The position numbers and the translations under genes are program-made. This document shows positions 54,546 to 64,000 of a stretch of DNA of 64,000 nt, in pieces. The DNA is from Pseudoscleropodium purum. Its lineage: Eukaryota; Streptophyta; Bryopsida; Hypnales; Brachytheciaceae. The notes beneath the pieces were generated by a model. It made no database searches, was not told the origin of the DNA, and saw only the letters and a list, made by a program, of their open reading frames with translations. Where the stretch lies: contig OZ017802.1 in assembly GCA_963969395.1 (NCBI GenBank), positions 5,768,501 to 5,832,500 on the forward strand, in the 5' to 3' direction. The stretch's first letter is position 1, and every line of letters starts with the position of its first letter.

Positions 54546-55465
54546 CCCTAAAGGTCGGAGACTATGTTTTCACCAAAAACGCTCCAAAACTATCATTTCT
54601 AATACTAGCATCAAATTTTAGATGAAAAACATTTTGGATGCATTTAACCGCAGGATCTTGTATTAAACTAGTTTGAAAAGATGTGAAAAAAATTTCAGAA
54701 TTTTCCACCATGTAGATTGCAAGATATTAACGTTTGAAGTGACAAAAATCACTTTTTTGGCCCTGCAAAAAACTAGACAGCTGCACTTCACAAGGTCACA
54801 TTTGCATGAAAAAATGTCCAAAATGGTGGTGCTTCATTGGATTCATTCTCCAAGGATAGTTGGCTACATGCTTGAAATTTTTTAGATCATTTGGAATTGT
54901 ACAACATATAGGAAAAAAATAGTAAGTAAAAAGAAGTAGAGAATGACTCAAAACACTAAATTGTTAATAATTTAATTATGAAATTGAAAAATGACAATCT
55001 TAACAGTTATAATGTAATAATAAAAAATCTACATCATATCTTTTTATTTTTTTCAAAAAATATTAAAAATTAAGTTAAATAAAGGACTCTAAAGTTTATT
55101 TAAGAGTAGGGAATCCATAACTGCCTGCAAACTAGAACACCTCATAACTTTCATCTCATAAATCAAAATGGAATGATTCAAATCTTTACGCATATATATG
55201 AATCTGAAAAACTAATTTCAGATTTTTATTTTTGAAAAAAGTGATTTTTTAAGAAATTTTTTGGCTGCCCGCTAAGCATTGAAAATGACATATCATACAA
55301 TAACTTTTGAACCATGTAGTCAAAAGTCATGAAAATTGTTGGGCCTTAAAGCTACTCCTTGGGCACATGTGTGAAAAATTCAGCAAAAAAGAATAAAAAT
55401 TCCATTCATAGTGAACTGTCCAAAATTGCTATGTTGCCAAAAAACGCAATTTTGACCTTTAGGGG
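54546..55465 (+). mobile_element. TTAA-type element, long family (P5)
   Basis: 920 bp with TTAA on both sides (54542-54545 and 55466-55469). The left end is CCCTAAAGGTCGGAGACTAT; the reverse complement of the right end is CCCCTAAAGGTCAAAATTGC, so CCCTAAAGGTC is shared by both ends. This is the cleanest example of the family. The 70-codon open frame near 54673 is part of the repeat. Confidence 0.8.
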
Positions 55466-55556
55466 TTAATATAGTGCCAAACCAATGATATCATGCTTAA
55501 AATAATTATGTCAAATCTATTGATGCACATATAAATGGATAGACTAAAGTTCTTAA

Positions 55557-55738
55557 TTCATAAACAATGCCACCGTTGTATTGTGTCCAATGAATGATAG
55601 ATAAAAGAATGAGAGTGCAACTATTCATCTATGAAATTTTGTCGTGAAAAGAAGAGGTCTTCTATAGTAGTTTGACTCTCAATGATTCCCAATGGCCTTT
55701 TTTTAAGCCAATAATTCCCATGGGTACTAATCCGTTGT
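55557..55738 (+). mobile_element. Truncated TTAA-bounded fold-back element (R2)
   Basis: It begins after TTAA (55553-55556) with TTCATAAACAATGCCACC and matches the left half of the element at 45382-45823 (ccaatgaatga, gtgcaactattcat, gaaattttgt, gtcttcta, ttttttaagcca). The right half with the inverted arm is missing; it ends at the TTAA shared with the next element. Confidence 0.55.
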
Positions 55739-55742
55739 TTAA

Positions 55743-56637
55743 CCCCTAAAAGACCAAGGCCTTTTATCTACCAAAAAGCACTCAAAATTGCAATTTCCTT
55801 AGCAAAAAGTAAAAAATAATTTTTTTATTTTTACACATCAAACTATAGGATCTTATACATAACTAGTGTGAGAATGTGTGGAAAAAAAATTCAGAATTTT
55901 TGACTACACAAATTGCAAGATATCTACATTTTAATTGAAAAAAACAAGTTTTTCATTACATTGTGGGACTAGATTTTTTGACTTTGGACATTTTTAACTT
56001 AATATTTTTGCTCTACAAATCTTTGAGCTTTAATTCTTTATAGTGGAGAATTGAGTTGAGGATCTAGGAAAAAAAATTCAAAAAAAACATAATTTTAATT
56101 CTTTAAAAATTGTTAAGTAGAAATAGGTATGAGATAGAAGGAAAATCTAAATTATTAATATCTCTAAAATGGAATTAAAATTCACTAATTCCAGTGGTGA
56201 GATTATTCTAGCAAGAAAATTAAACCATGTTGAACTTTTTTTCAAAAAACTATAAAAATTGCATTCAGAAATGAATCCTACGAGTTATTTTTTCAAAAAG
56301 ATGTTCTAATTGCCCAAAAAACAAGATTTTCCATACTTTTTCCATAACAAATTCAAATGGAATGAATCAAAGCTTTCTATGTAGAAAAAGAATATAATCT
56401 ATAAGAAAAGAAATTAAAATTTAATGTTTTTTTTTTGCTATCCTATGTCCCTTGTTTTGAGCTTATTTGGGCGTAACTTTTGTTCCTAGGCACTAATTGA
56501 AAAAACTTATATTCCCTCCAAGCTAATCAATTTTTCTATCTTCTAAAAAAGTTTAAAAAAATCAAGAAAAATTTCAGCCCATACGTATTTGCCCAAAATC
56601 CTATTTGTCCCTCAAAGGGACAATGGTCCTTTGGAGG
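55743..56637 (+). mobile_element. TTAA-type element, diverged (P6)
   Basis: 895 bp with TTAA at 55739-55742 and 56638-56641. The left end is CCCCTAAAAGACCAAGGCCT; the reverse complement of the right end is CCTCCAAAGGACCATTGTCC. Interior similarity to P1-P5 is weaker, with shared motifs such as attgcaagatat, aatggaatgaatcaaagctt and gcccaaaatc. Termini are intermediate between P and Q families. Confidence 0.65.
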
Positions 56638-56641
56638 TTAA

Positions 56642-59049
56642 GGATTAAAGAACTTAACTCTAACTATGGTAGGAAGTTCATAAAGTGACCATTTGCCAAC
56701 TAATTTGTAATTTTGTGGAGTTTGATCTTTTGAATTTATTTTAGTGAATTTTCCTTGAATGACAAATGGGATTGGCATTGAATATAAGTTGTTTCATATT
56801 TTTTGGACATTCATGGAGTGAATTATGAATCTTGAAGTTGAAATCACATAAGGCTCTTACTAAAGTGAACTTTTGAGTTGTCATCCACGTCCAATACCCA
56901 ACATTTAGGATGAAGTATTTCCAACCAAGGCTAGAACAAATTTCCAAAAGAGCTTGAAATGTGTTTTTTTGGTCTCCTTCAAGGTTGTGACTAATAAGGT
57001 TATGATATTTGTTCCAAAGTAGTGAGCCAAAAAAGTAGGAAGCAATGAGCGGGAAAGTAGTTCTTGAATGATCAAGATTAGAAGAGTCTAGACTTTGGCT
57101 ATGGGTCAAATGTACTTTTTGGCTTCCAAAGTTCACAATAATTTAAATTTTGGGAATGAAATTCTGAAAAATTTACGATTCCCATATTTCCTATCTTCCT
57201 ACATGTGAAAAAATTTGACCACCTCAGACTGCTCATGATCTGCTGCAAAATTGCTTACATGATCAACTGGCTGTTGGTAAGCTTACGTTTACCTTAATAG
57301 CATTGAAAAAAGCAATGTGTACCTTGATCTGTGTAATAGAACGCTCTTAGAGCCTTGTTGCTTTTATAGACCTTCTACTACCTTGCAGGTTCTTATCCTG
57401 ACTTTATGTCATGTCACGTTTACATATTTGTCTTTAGGGTTGTAAACCAGGGCTTTTATTTTTGGCGAAATTTCTTCAGACTGTCAGAAATCTGACCTCT
57501 CTGGCTTCCTCCCTCCAAAAACTGGCCTCTGGAGTGAGGCAGCACGGCGGACACTGGTCCAAAAAAAAGCCCTGTTGTAAACTAAAACTAAAACCATCAA
57601 TTCCTGCAGTGAAATCTACCCAAGGATCTTGACTCTGAATCTCAGCAGTAATATTGAAAAAAAAAAAGGAAGCTCAGTCAGTGAGGTTTTCCTCCATCCA
57701 CGTTGTGTCCATGTTTGTAGGGAAAGGTGTTTGTAGAAAAAAAATGTTTTGTTTTCCCCTTTTAGTTTAGAATCTGCACGTCACCGTCGTCAGCACCCAC
57801 CGCTCATCAACAGAGTGGTGACAGTACAAGGAGACTTTGTGCAGCAGGGGAAGGACTTCACGAAACCTGGCGATCTCTGGAACGTTCCTAGATTCTTGGT
57901 ATTCTCCCTTGAATGCTGAACTTACATTTGAAGAAGAATTCTACAGTCCCTTCAGATGTGTCCTTGCACGAATAATAGAGTCTGAAGAAGTTTTCTACAC
58001 GACACGTACTGAAACTAACTTGGGCTTTCTCGCGAACAATCTCGTCTTCTAGAACTTCAGTTTGTTGGAGATGCCTGTGGCTGTATTGACGAAAGCTTCA
58101 TGTACTATGAATTTGAGGAAAATTTTGGCTTGAATGCCCGAAAGCAAAGCCAGTGCTACAGTAGAACTGCTACAAGGACTGAGCTTCGGGTTGTTGAAAA
58201 CTAGATCTAGAGCTCAACTGTCAGTGCCATTCTGTATATTGAAGGATTCCTGATAGAAGCAAAAATTCGCAGGCGCATCACTATTTTTGTTACCTGGCAA
58301 GGAAAATCCGCCATTGTGTGGTTACAAAGTAGTCGATTACGAGTCCTGCTTCACAATTTGCAGATTTGTTACCAAATTCGGTGCAAGGGAATTGTTCTCT
58401 CTGTCTCTCTGTCTCTCTGTCTCGCTCGCCCGCCCTTGTAGTGTTTTGGAACCCCATTTTTGAAATCGCCATTTTGCGAGCTCTACAGGGCATTCTTGAT
58501 TTGTGTTGGCATTCAAACTGAACGGCACAAATTTCAGCATTCTAAAGCCTGCAATAGTCAGAAACAAGCGTAGGAAGCGCCGGTGCAAGCTCAAGCTCAT
58601 AGACCCTGGAAATCCCCGAAACTATTCCTTAGAATCCGCGTCACCCTGTTCTAGATCTCGAAATCTGTGCCGCTCGCGAAAAATTTCACTGTCGCAACGC
58701 CATGCAGAATCTTTGCACAAGATTCTGAACCCATTCGCAAGAGAACAATTTACTACAGTAGCACCACAATCCCTGCCACGATCTAGAGTCAACGTGCTTC
58801 CAGATCTCAAGAGCAGACGTGCTTCCAGCATGTTTTAGGGTTGCCCAAGACTTGGGAGCCTTAGAATGTGACGCGTTCTCGATTTTTTTTGGGTTTCTCG
58901 AATTTTTTTCGGGTACTGAGCCCTAAAATATGGCCTTCAGTATCCCTTCTGCTAGTTTCTTCCTTGCTATTCAGTTTTCGTGAGGTGCCCTAAACGATGC
59001 GCAATCTGCTCTAGTTTTAGGTTCTTTTGTGTGGAAGTTTTGTGCGGTC
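56642..59049. other. Spacer and upstream region of the hydrolase gene
   Basis: 56642-57440 is AT-rich with a minus-strand frame (56741-57136) of unknown nature. A hAT-type MITE lies at 57448-57574. From 57600 the composition becomes gene-like and probably includes the promoter and 5' UTR of the downstream hydrolase. A (GTCTCTCT)n microsatellite lies at about 58397-58425 and a 7-bp inverted repeat (agaatct...agattct) near 58706-58728. No gene is supported. Confidence 0.45.
57448..57574. mobile_element. hAT-type MITE, 127 bp
   Basis: The left end is CAGGGCTTTTATTTTTGG; the reverse complement of the right end is CAGGGCTTTTTTTTGGACC, so about 16 bp are shared. An exact 8-bp duplication, TTGTAAAC, flanks it at 57440-57447 and 57575-57582. 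CAGGG termini plus an 8-bp duplication indicate the hAT superfamily. The interior differs from that of the element at 44017-44246, so this is a separate family. Confidence 0.88.
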
Positions 59050-62000
59050 ATGGTGCTGCTAATTGTAGCAGGCACGCTCGGTGTGCTCTTCTACGGTCGA
59101 TGGCTTTGGTCGAGAGGAAATGAAGGGAAGAAGGTTGGAAGTGCTGTGGAGTATGATTCACGGCATGCGTTGGATGAGGCTGCTGCAAGGCGGGCGGCCA
59201 GGGCGGATTTCTATCGGAGCCACAAGCATTTCGACCATACTTGCCCGCCTGTATGTGAAAATTTACCCCGTTTTGCCTGAAGTTTCTTCCAGCACTTTTT
59301 CTTTGAGTCTTTGGATGCCTATGATTCTGCATTGCTTGAGTTCAAGCCAGCATTCTGTAATATGGGCTTCTGTTTGATAGCACAGTCTGAAGATTTTCGT
59401 GAAATCCGAGGCGCAGTATTTTGAATGTTTGATCTTGTTGTGTGTAGCAAAGCGAAGCAGAGAAGGAGCTCACTGTCACCGAGGTGCGTCGCATCGAACT
59501 CTCCGCTTCTGATTTTTGAATTTTGCTGTTTCCGGACAGTCTGGTGCTTGGAACCGGTTCTTGTTCTTGGATTAGAATTTTGATGTTTTCTCAGAGTCTG
59601 GTGCCTACTGCCGGTTTTTCTTTTGGGGTTCGAATTTTGCCGTTTTATTGGAGTCTGATGCTTACTAGCAAATTTCCTTTTTGGATTAGAAGTTTGCCGG
59701 TTTCTCAGATTCTGAACGTTACAACCCCTTCTCTTTCTTGGATTTGAATTTTGCCGTTTTATTAGAGGCTGATACTTATGTACAACTGGTCGTTCTTTCT
59801 GAATTTGAGTTCTGCCGTTCTCTTGGAGGCTGATGCTTACAACCGGATGTCTATTTTGGATTTGAATATTGCCCGTTCTCTTATTGTCTGATACTTGCAA
59901 CCGGTTGTCCTTTTTGGTTTTGAATTTTGCCGTGTTCTGAGAGTCTGGTGTTTTGCAGTACTGGGTTTCAGACTTTGTGGAATGTACTAGGTGATGTGAG
60001 AGTAGAGCCTCATGATGAGAAGTAACTGATACCGAGTCACGGTAGTGCTTAGGGATGTTGTTTCCAAAACGAGGCTGTACTTTCATATTATCGGATGTAA
60101 CCTCAATAATTGTTAGATCCTGTTCAATCTTGCTCAAGTAGGGGTCTTAAATGAAGGACACTGTATTTCTTGACAAGGACAATGTTATGAGATATAACCA
60201 TGTTCACCGTATCCAGTGCTTGGCTGTGTGGAGAAGTAGGCTTCATTGAGGTTAGGAGATGCATTCTGTGGTACTGGCTTTCAGTTCAATGCTGATTGAG
60301 ATGTGTACCAAAGGCTGGACAGTGAAAGTGTCACCATTAACCCTTTAAGGCCCGAGCAACTGTGAATAGGTTGCTTTTACTTAAGGAATGTCACATCATG
60401 AAATTTGAAAGGGTGATAATTATTTGCCGTCTCCCTCACTGAGGTAATGGCATTGTATTGATTGATTGTTCTGGATGTCGCCTTACACAAGGACTAGTCT
60501 TCTTGTTGATCGCTTTATTACATGCTAAGTAATACTTTATTGGTGAATTTCTCCATTGGCGATGAATGCTGTGAAAGGCCATTCGTGAATTTATCTTAAT
60601 TCTTTCCAACATTCATTCCTCAAGGTTTGAAATCCTTTAGTTCTTGTTGATTAGGGGTTCTCAATATTGGGGGTTTATTATTTGGTTCTGAAGAAAACGA
60701 TTTGATCTTGCTGGTCGTTTTTTCATTCACCAGTGGCTGCTATCACCCAGCTCAAGGAGATGAATTTCGATTTTGATTTGAAAAGAAGTGATCTCATCTC
60801 CCTCTTTGTAGGATCTCATTTCCAACTTCATCGGATTCACTGCTCCATTCTCCTATCTTGAGACCCGCTGTTGTTTGAAAACACACGTTCAAAGAAAAGT
60901 TCCGCAAGGGGTGGTTGCCTAAGGTACTCACCGTGCTTGATTTTCTTGCCCTTTGCAGAAGTATGTGTTAAACTCCAGGGGCGTGGAGATTTTTGTGAAG
61001 AGTTGGGTGCCTGCGCAGTCCAAGCCCCATGGCGTTGTGTTTCTCTGCCATGGTTACGGTGATACGGTCACCTTTTACGCTGAAGGTTTTGTCACTGTCG
61101 CCATTCTTGTGAATGATTGTCAATCTTTCTATGGTTGTAAAATCATGGCTTGAAATAGAGCGGCTTACACCGGATAGATTGAACGTATGTTCGCTTTGAA
61201 GGTTTTAGGAGTTATGCAAAGTGTACCTAAATTCATTCCTATGATCCTTGCCGACATTACTTCTAACATCAAGTGTTTACATACAGTTACTCTCTCTAGT
61301 GCAGACCACTGTAATTCAAGCCATTTTTTTATTGCACCGATCATCCTGTCTATATAGAATTCCACCTATTTAGAATTTAATGACTCAATGAAAACACTAT
61401 TCTCGCTCCTATCACACTTCAAGGACACGTAGGATGACTTCCTTATCCTCATCAGAACCCACACTAGAGTAGAGCTTTCTGTTGCTAAGTTTGTACGTTG
61501 TTTTTGTTGCAAAGCACTGTTTGAAGTAGGGTTTTTACTTCCACTATTAGAAATACTGTTAAAGTGTCGGTCACTAATATTTTTTTTTTGTAGTTGATTC
61601 TAGATGCAAGGCGGTTGAGTGCATGAAAAAATCATTCAAAATAGATGAAAAATGGTTAATTTTTGGGCCAGGAGGGACGAAATTTCAACCTAAATTTTGC
61701 AGTTTTAAAAATAAGGTATGTCGTGGGTTTTTTTTCCCACCTGACAGAGCACTGGTCTAAATTGGGCTGGTACTAACCTGAGAATTTGCTGCAGGGGAAG
61801 CAAGGACACTGGCGTTAGCTGGGTACGCGGTCTATGGCATGGATTATCCCGGGTTTGGCATGTCCCAAGGACTGCATGGCTACATACCTAGTTTTGAAAA
61901 GCTTGTGGATGATGTCATTGAGCAGTACCGCACCATCAAAGGTAAACTCAAACTTGAAAAAAATTAATGATGGTCCTGTTTGTTAAAATGGAATATTTAA

Positions 62001-62967
62001 GAGCGAAATTGTGACAGTCAAAATGCCTTGAGCTCTGAAATTGTGTCAAATTCACTGGAATTTTCCATTTAACAATTTGAGGATAATATCTCATTTGGGC
62101 AATGAAAATGCTTATGTCATGTACAAGGCTACTGTCTTAATTCCTAGAGTGGGCCCAAAAATCCGTATTTAGGTACTTCTTTGCATTCAATTCCAACTCA
62201 TTGATGGTTCCTCTCTTTTCTCTACTCCCACTCCTATTGCAGCTCAAAATAGACTTCAGGTAACATGCTTACAAGTTAGGTTGTGTCCAAAACTTTGGTA
62301 TAGAATGAAAAACAGTAGTGGAGCCTATTCTAGAACTTCGAACACAACATGACTTTTAAGCATGTCCTACGTCATTTATCTTTCCCTTCTAGAATTTTGG
62401 AATGCAGTTCTACAATTCCCTTCTGTAAGCTAGCTTCAACATCTGTGGCGATTTTCAAGCTTGTTTTTCATCACCGATTTTACCCTTGCTAATCCTCTTG
62501 TTAATCGTAGTCTAAACGTAACTATTACCAGAATATTCGTGTAGACGTACCCTCTATTCTGTGCAATCCTCAACAAAAGCCTACTGTCAATGATTTCCCT
62601 CTGCAAAACGATGACCCTCGAACCCCTTTCAGAAGACCATGAAAACCAACTTGAACTTTCAAAGGAGAGTTTATTTTTTATTTTTCGGGGGTTTGCAGTT
62701 CGTGCGGAGTTGCAGGGTCTGCCTTGCTTTCTGTTTGGTGAGTCCATGGGAGGGGCGGTGGCGCTGCGAGCTCACCTGAAGGAGCCTTCCTTGTGGGATG
62801 GCGCCGTGCTGGTGGCGCCCATGTGCAAAATCGCCGACGCCATGTATCCGCCGTGGATCCTCGTGCGCATCCTCATTGCCCTATCTTGCGTCATACCCAA
62901 GGCCAAGCTGGTGCCAGGACAAAGTATTGCTGCAATCGGATTCAGAGACCCAGTCAAGAGAAAACTC
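59050..62967 (+). CDS. Alpha/beta hydrolase, plant monoacylglycerol-lipase/caffeoylshikimate-esterase-like, 5' part (gene runs off the window)
   Basis: Five exons are visible: 59050-59250, 59448-59483, 60959-61085, 61795-61941 and 62699-62967, all GT-AG and in frame, encoding the first 260 residues. The start is taken as the first ATG, 59050; it gives an N-terminal hydrophobic anchor (MVLLIVAGTLGVLFYGRWLW). The catalytic domain begins LNSRGVEIFVKSWVPAQSKP. The oxyanion region FLCHGYGDT is at about 107-115, YPGFGMSQGLHGYIPSF follows, and the nucleophile elbow GESMGGAVALRAHLKEP places the Ser at about 186. VLVAPMCKIADAM and FRDPVKRKL complete the visible part. The catalytic Asp and His exons must lie beyond the window. 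Such enzymes hydrolyse monoacylglycerols or related esters. The 36-nt second exon (QSEAEKELTVTE) is inferred from phase and splice sites. Introns 2 and 5 contain tandem repeats. Confidence 0.92.
59492..59965 (+). repeat. 57-bp minisatellite in intron 2 of the hydrolase gene
   Basis: Unit starts are at 59540, 59597, 59654, 59711, 59768, 59829, 59887 and 59944, so most steps are exactly 57 bp. Each unit follows (t/g)ctg-tgcttac-accggt, then tctttttggatttgaatttt, then gccgttttctt-gag. A partial unit precedes the first. Because 57 is a multiple of 3, the minus strand keeps a 272-codon open frame, which is a by-product. Confidence 0.85.
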
Positions 62968-64000
62968 GTAAGCTTATTGCTATCCTATTTGGTGTCACTA
63001 CCTAAACCCTAAACCCTACTGTAAGTCATCGTAAGCTATAGTTTTGTATTAGAGTTTTGTTTTTTATATTAGCGAAGTGTAGCGTATAATGTGAGGACAA
63101 GGGAACTCAGGGGAGAGATGTCTGATGAGGAGGGTGAAACTTGTCAAGCGAAAACTCGGACGTTACATTTCTGACTATCCTGTTCATTCTGTTGGTGTCA
63201 CTGCCTGTACTAAGTTATTATAAGCTATAGTGTTGTATTGGAGCTTTGTTTTTTTATCGGCGAAGTGTAGGGTAGTTCCTGAGGACAAGTGAACTCAAGG
63301 AAAAGATGCCTGTTGAAGGGGTGTTTTTCGAATTCCTGAGGGCGAGGCTATTAGCCAGCATGAACCAGCATTGGCAAATTTGGATGAACTCGGTGAATTT
63401 TTGGTGAATGATTGCAGAGTGTCCGGTAATTGGGGGAAATCTGTGGAACATATTAGTCTGCAGTAGAATTCAGTGATTTGCTGTTCATTCTGTTTTGTGC
63501 CACTGCCTAAACTTAAGTCACCTTAAGCTGTAGTTTCTTATTGGAGTTTTTTTTATATCGGCAAAGAATTGGGTAATGCATGAGGCCAAGGGAATTCAGG
63601 GAAAACATACCTGTTGAGGAGGGTGAAACTTGCCAAGGAGGGGATGTTTTCCTGAATTTCTGAGAGCGAGGGTATTAGCCAACATGAACCAACATTGGCA
63701 GGTTTGAATGAACTTGGTGAATTTTCAGTGGTTGCAGAATGTCTGGTTATGTGGGCAAGCCTGTGGAACATATTATTCTGCAGTGGAATTCAGTGGTTTA
63801 CGTTCATGGAATCCACTCAACATGATGAATATTGGAGCTATATTAGTAGGCAAATAATGAAGTTTTCGAGGGGGGGAAATTATAGCTTTAAGTAACTTGC
63901 TTTAGGTAGTGATACTGAATAGAATAAGTGGTGCAGCACCCTTATTTGTAGTTATGCGGTTTTAGCCGATGTTGAAAACTCTTCAACCTAATAAATCATG
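62968..64000. repeat. Intron 5 of the hydrolase gene with a three-copy tandem repeat
   Basis: After the donor at 62968 no further exon is found up to the window end. Three copies of a 200-310 bp unit lie at about 62978-63175, 63176-63470 and 63477-63790. Shared blocks are ttggtgtcact(a/g)cct, aagctatagt, tattggag-ttt, ggcgaagtgtag/ggcaaag, gaggacaag-gaactcagg, gaggagggtgaaacttg(c/t)caag, attagcca-catgaacca-cattgg and gtggaacatatta--ctgcagt. The first copy contains a telomere-like cctaaaccctaaaccct. Confidence 0.8.

Noticed and set aside
59319..60137. 272-codon minus-strand open frame with KRQNSNP-type repeats
   Set aside because: It is produced by the 57-bp intronic minisatellite, whose unit length is a multiple of three; composition is not that of a conserved protein and it lies antisense in an intron.
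63003..63016. Interstitial telomere array
   Set aside because: Only about two CCCTAAA units; such telobox-like motifs are common near plant genes and do not indicate a chromosome end.

Overview
The window is nuclear DNA of a land plant. It carries spliced genes with GT-AG introns, plant-type orthologues (an FPF1 family protein, a TRAPPC4 of plant length, an ER-type FKBP, a plant monoacylglycerol-lipase-like hydrolase) and several plant-telomere-like AAACCCTAAACCC motifs. Genes are moderately GC-rich and lie in very AT-rich, repeat-filled DNA at about one gene per 8 kb. The lineage cannot be fixed from the sequence alone. The AT-rich repeat sea and the gene set would suit a non-flowering land plant, but that is a guess.

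Layout. 1-2.25 kb (minus): a cysteine-rich secreted protein with a filamin-like domain, probably running to or past the left edge. 6.07-7.60 kb (plus): an intronless NKAP-family gene, followed by twin hairpins and a possible 71-residue membrane protein. 13.3-14.94 kb (minus): three-exon TRAPPC4. 15-27 kb: no gene, with MITE-like and larger transposable elements, one nested inside another. 27.40-27.74 kb (minus): FPF1-like single-exon gene. 30.27-33.99 kb (plus): six-exon mitochondrial carrier with a fourfold tandem array of its second exon's 5' part. 38.20-38.71 kb (plus): secretory FKBP-type prolyl isomerase behind a tandem-repeat upstream region. 44.0 kb: GC-rich hAT-type MITE. 45.4-56.6 kb: a dense cluster of TTAA-bounded elements with CCCCTAAAGG-like termini, best read as non-autonomous piggyBac-like elements. 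57.4 kb: a second hAT-type MITE. 59.05-63 kb (plus): 5' part of an alpha/beta hydrolase gene that runs off the right edge.

The genes are unrelated housekeeping or developmental genes and form no operon or pathway. Two themes stand out. First, the intergenic DNA is largely built from short non-autonomous DNA transposons whose target-site duplications and terminal inverted repeats can be read directly. Second, nearly every gene neighbourhood carries a local tandem duplication of 57-300 bp in an intron, promoter or flank. No CRISPR array, rRNA, tRNA or intact transposase gene was recognised.
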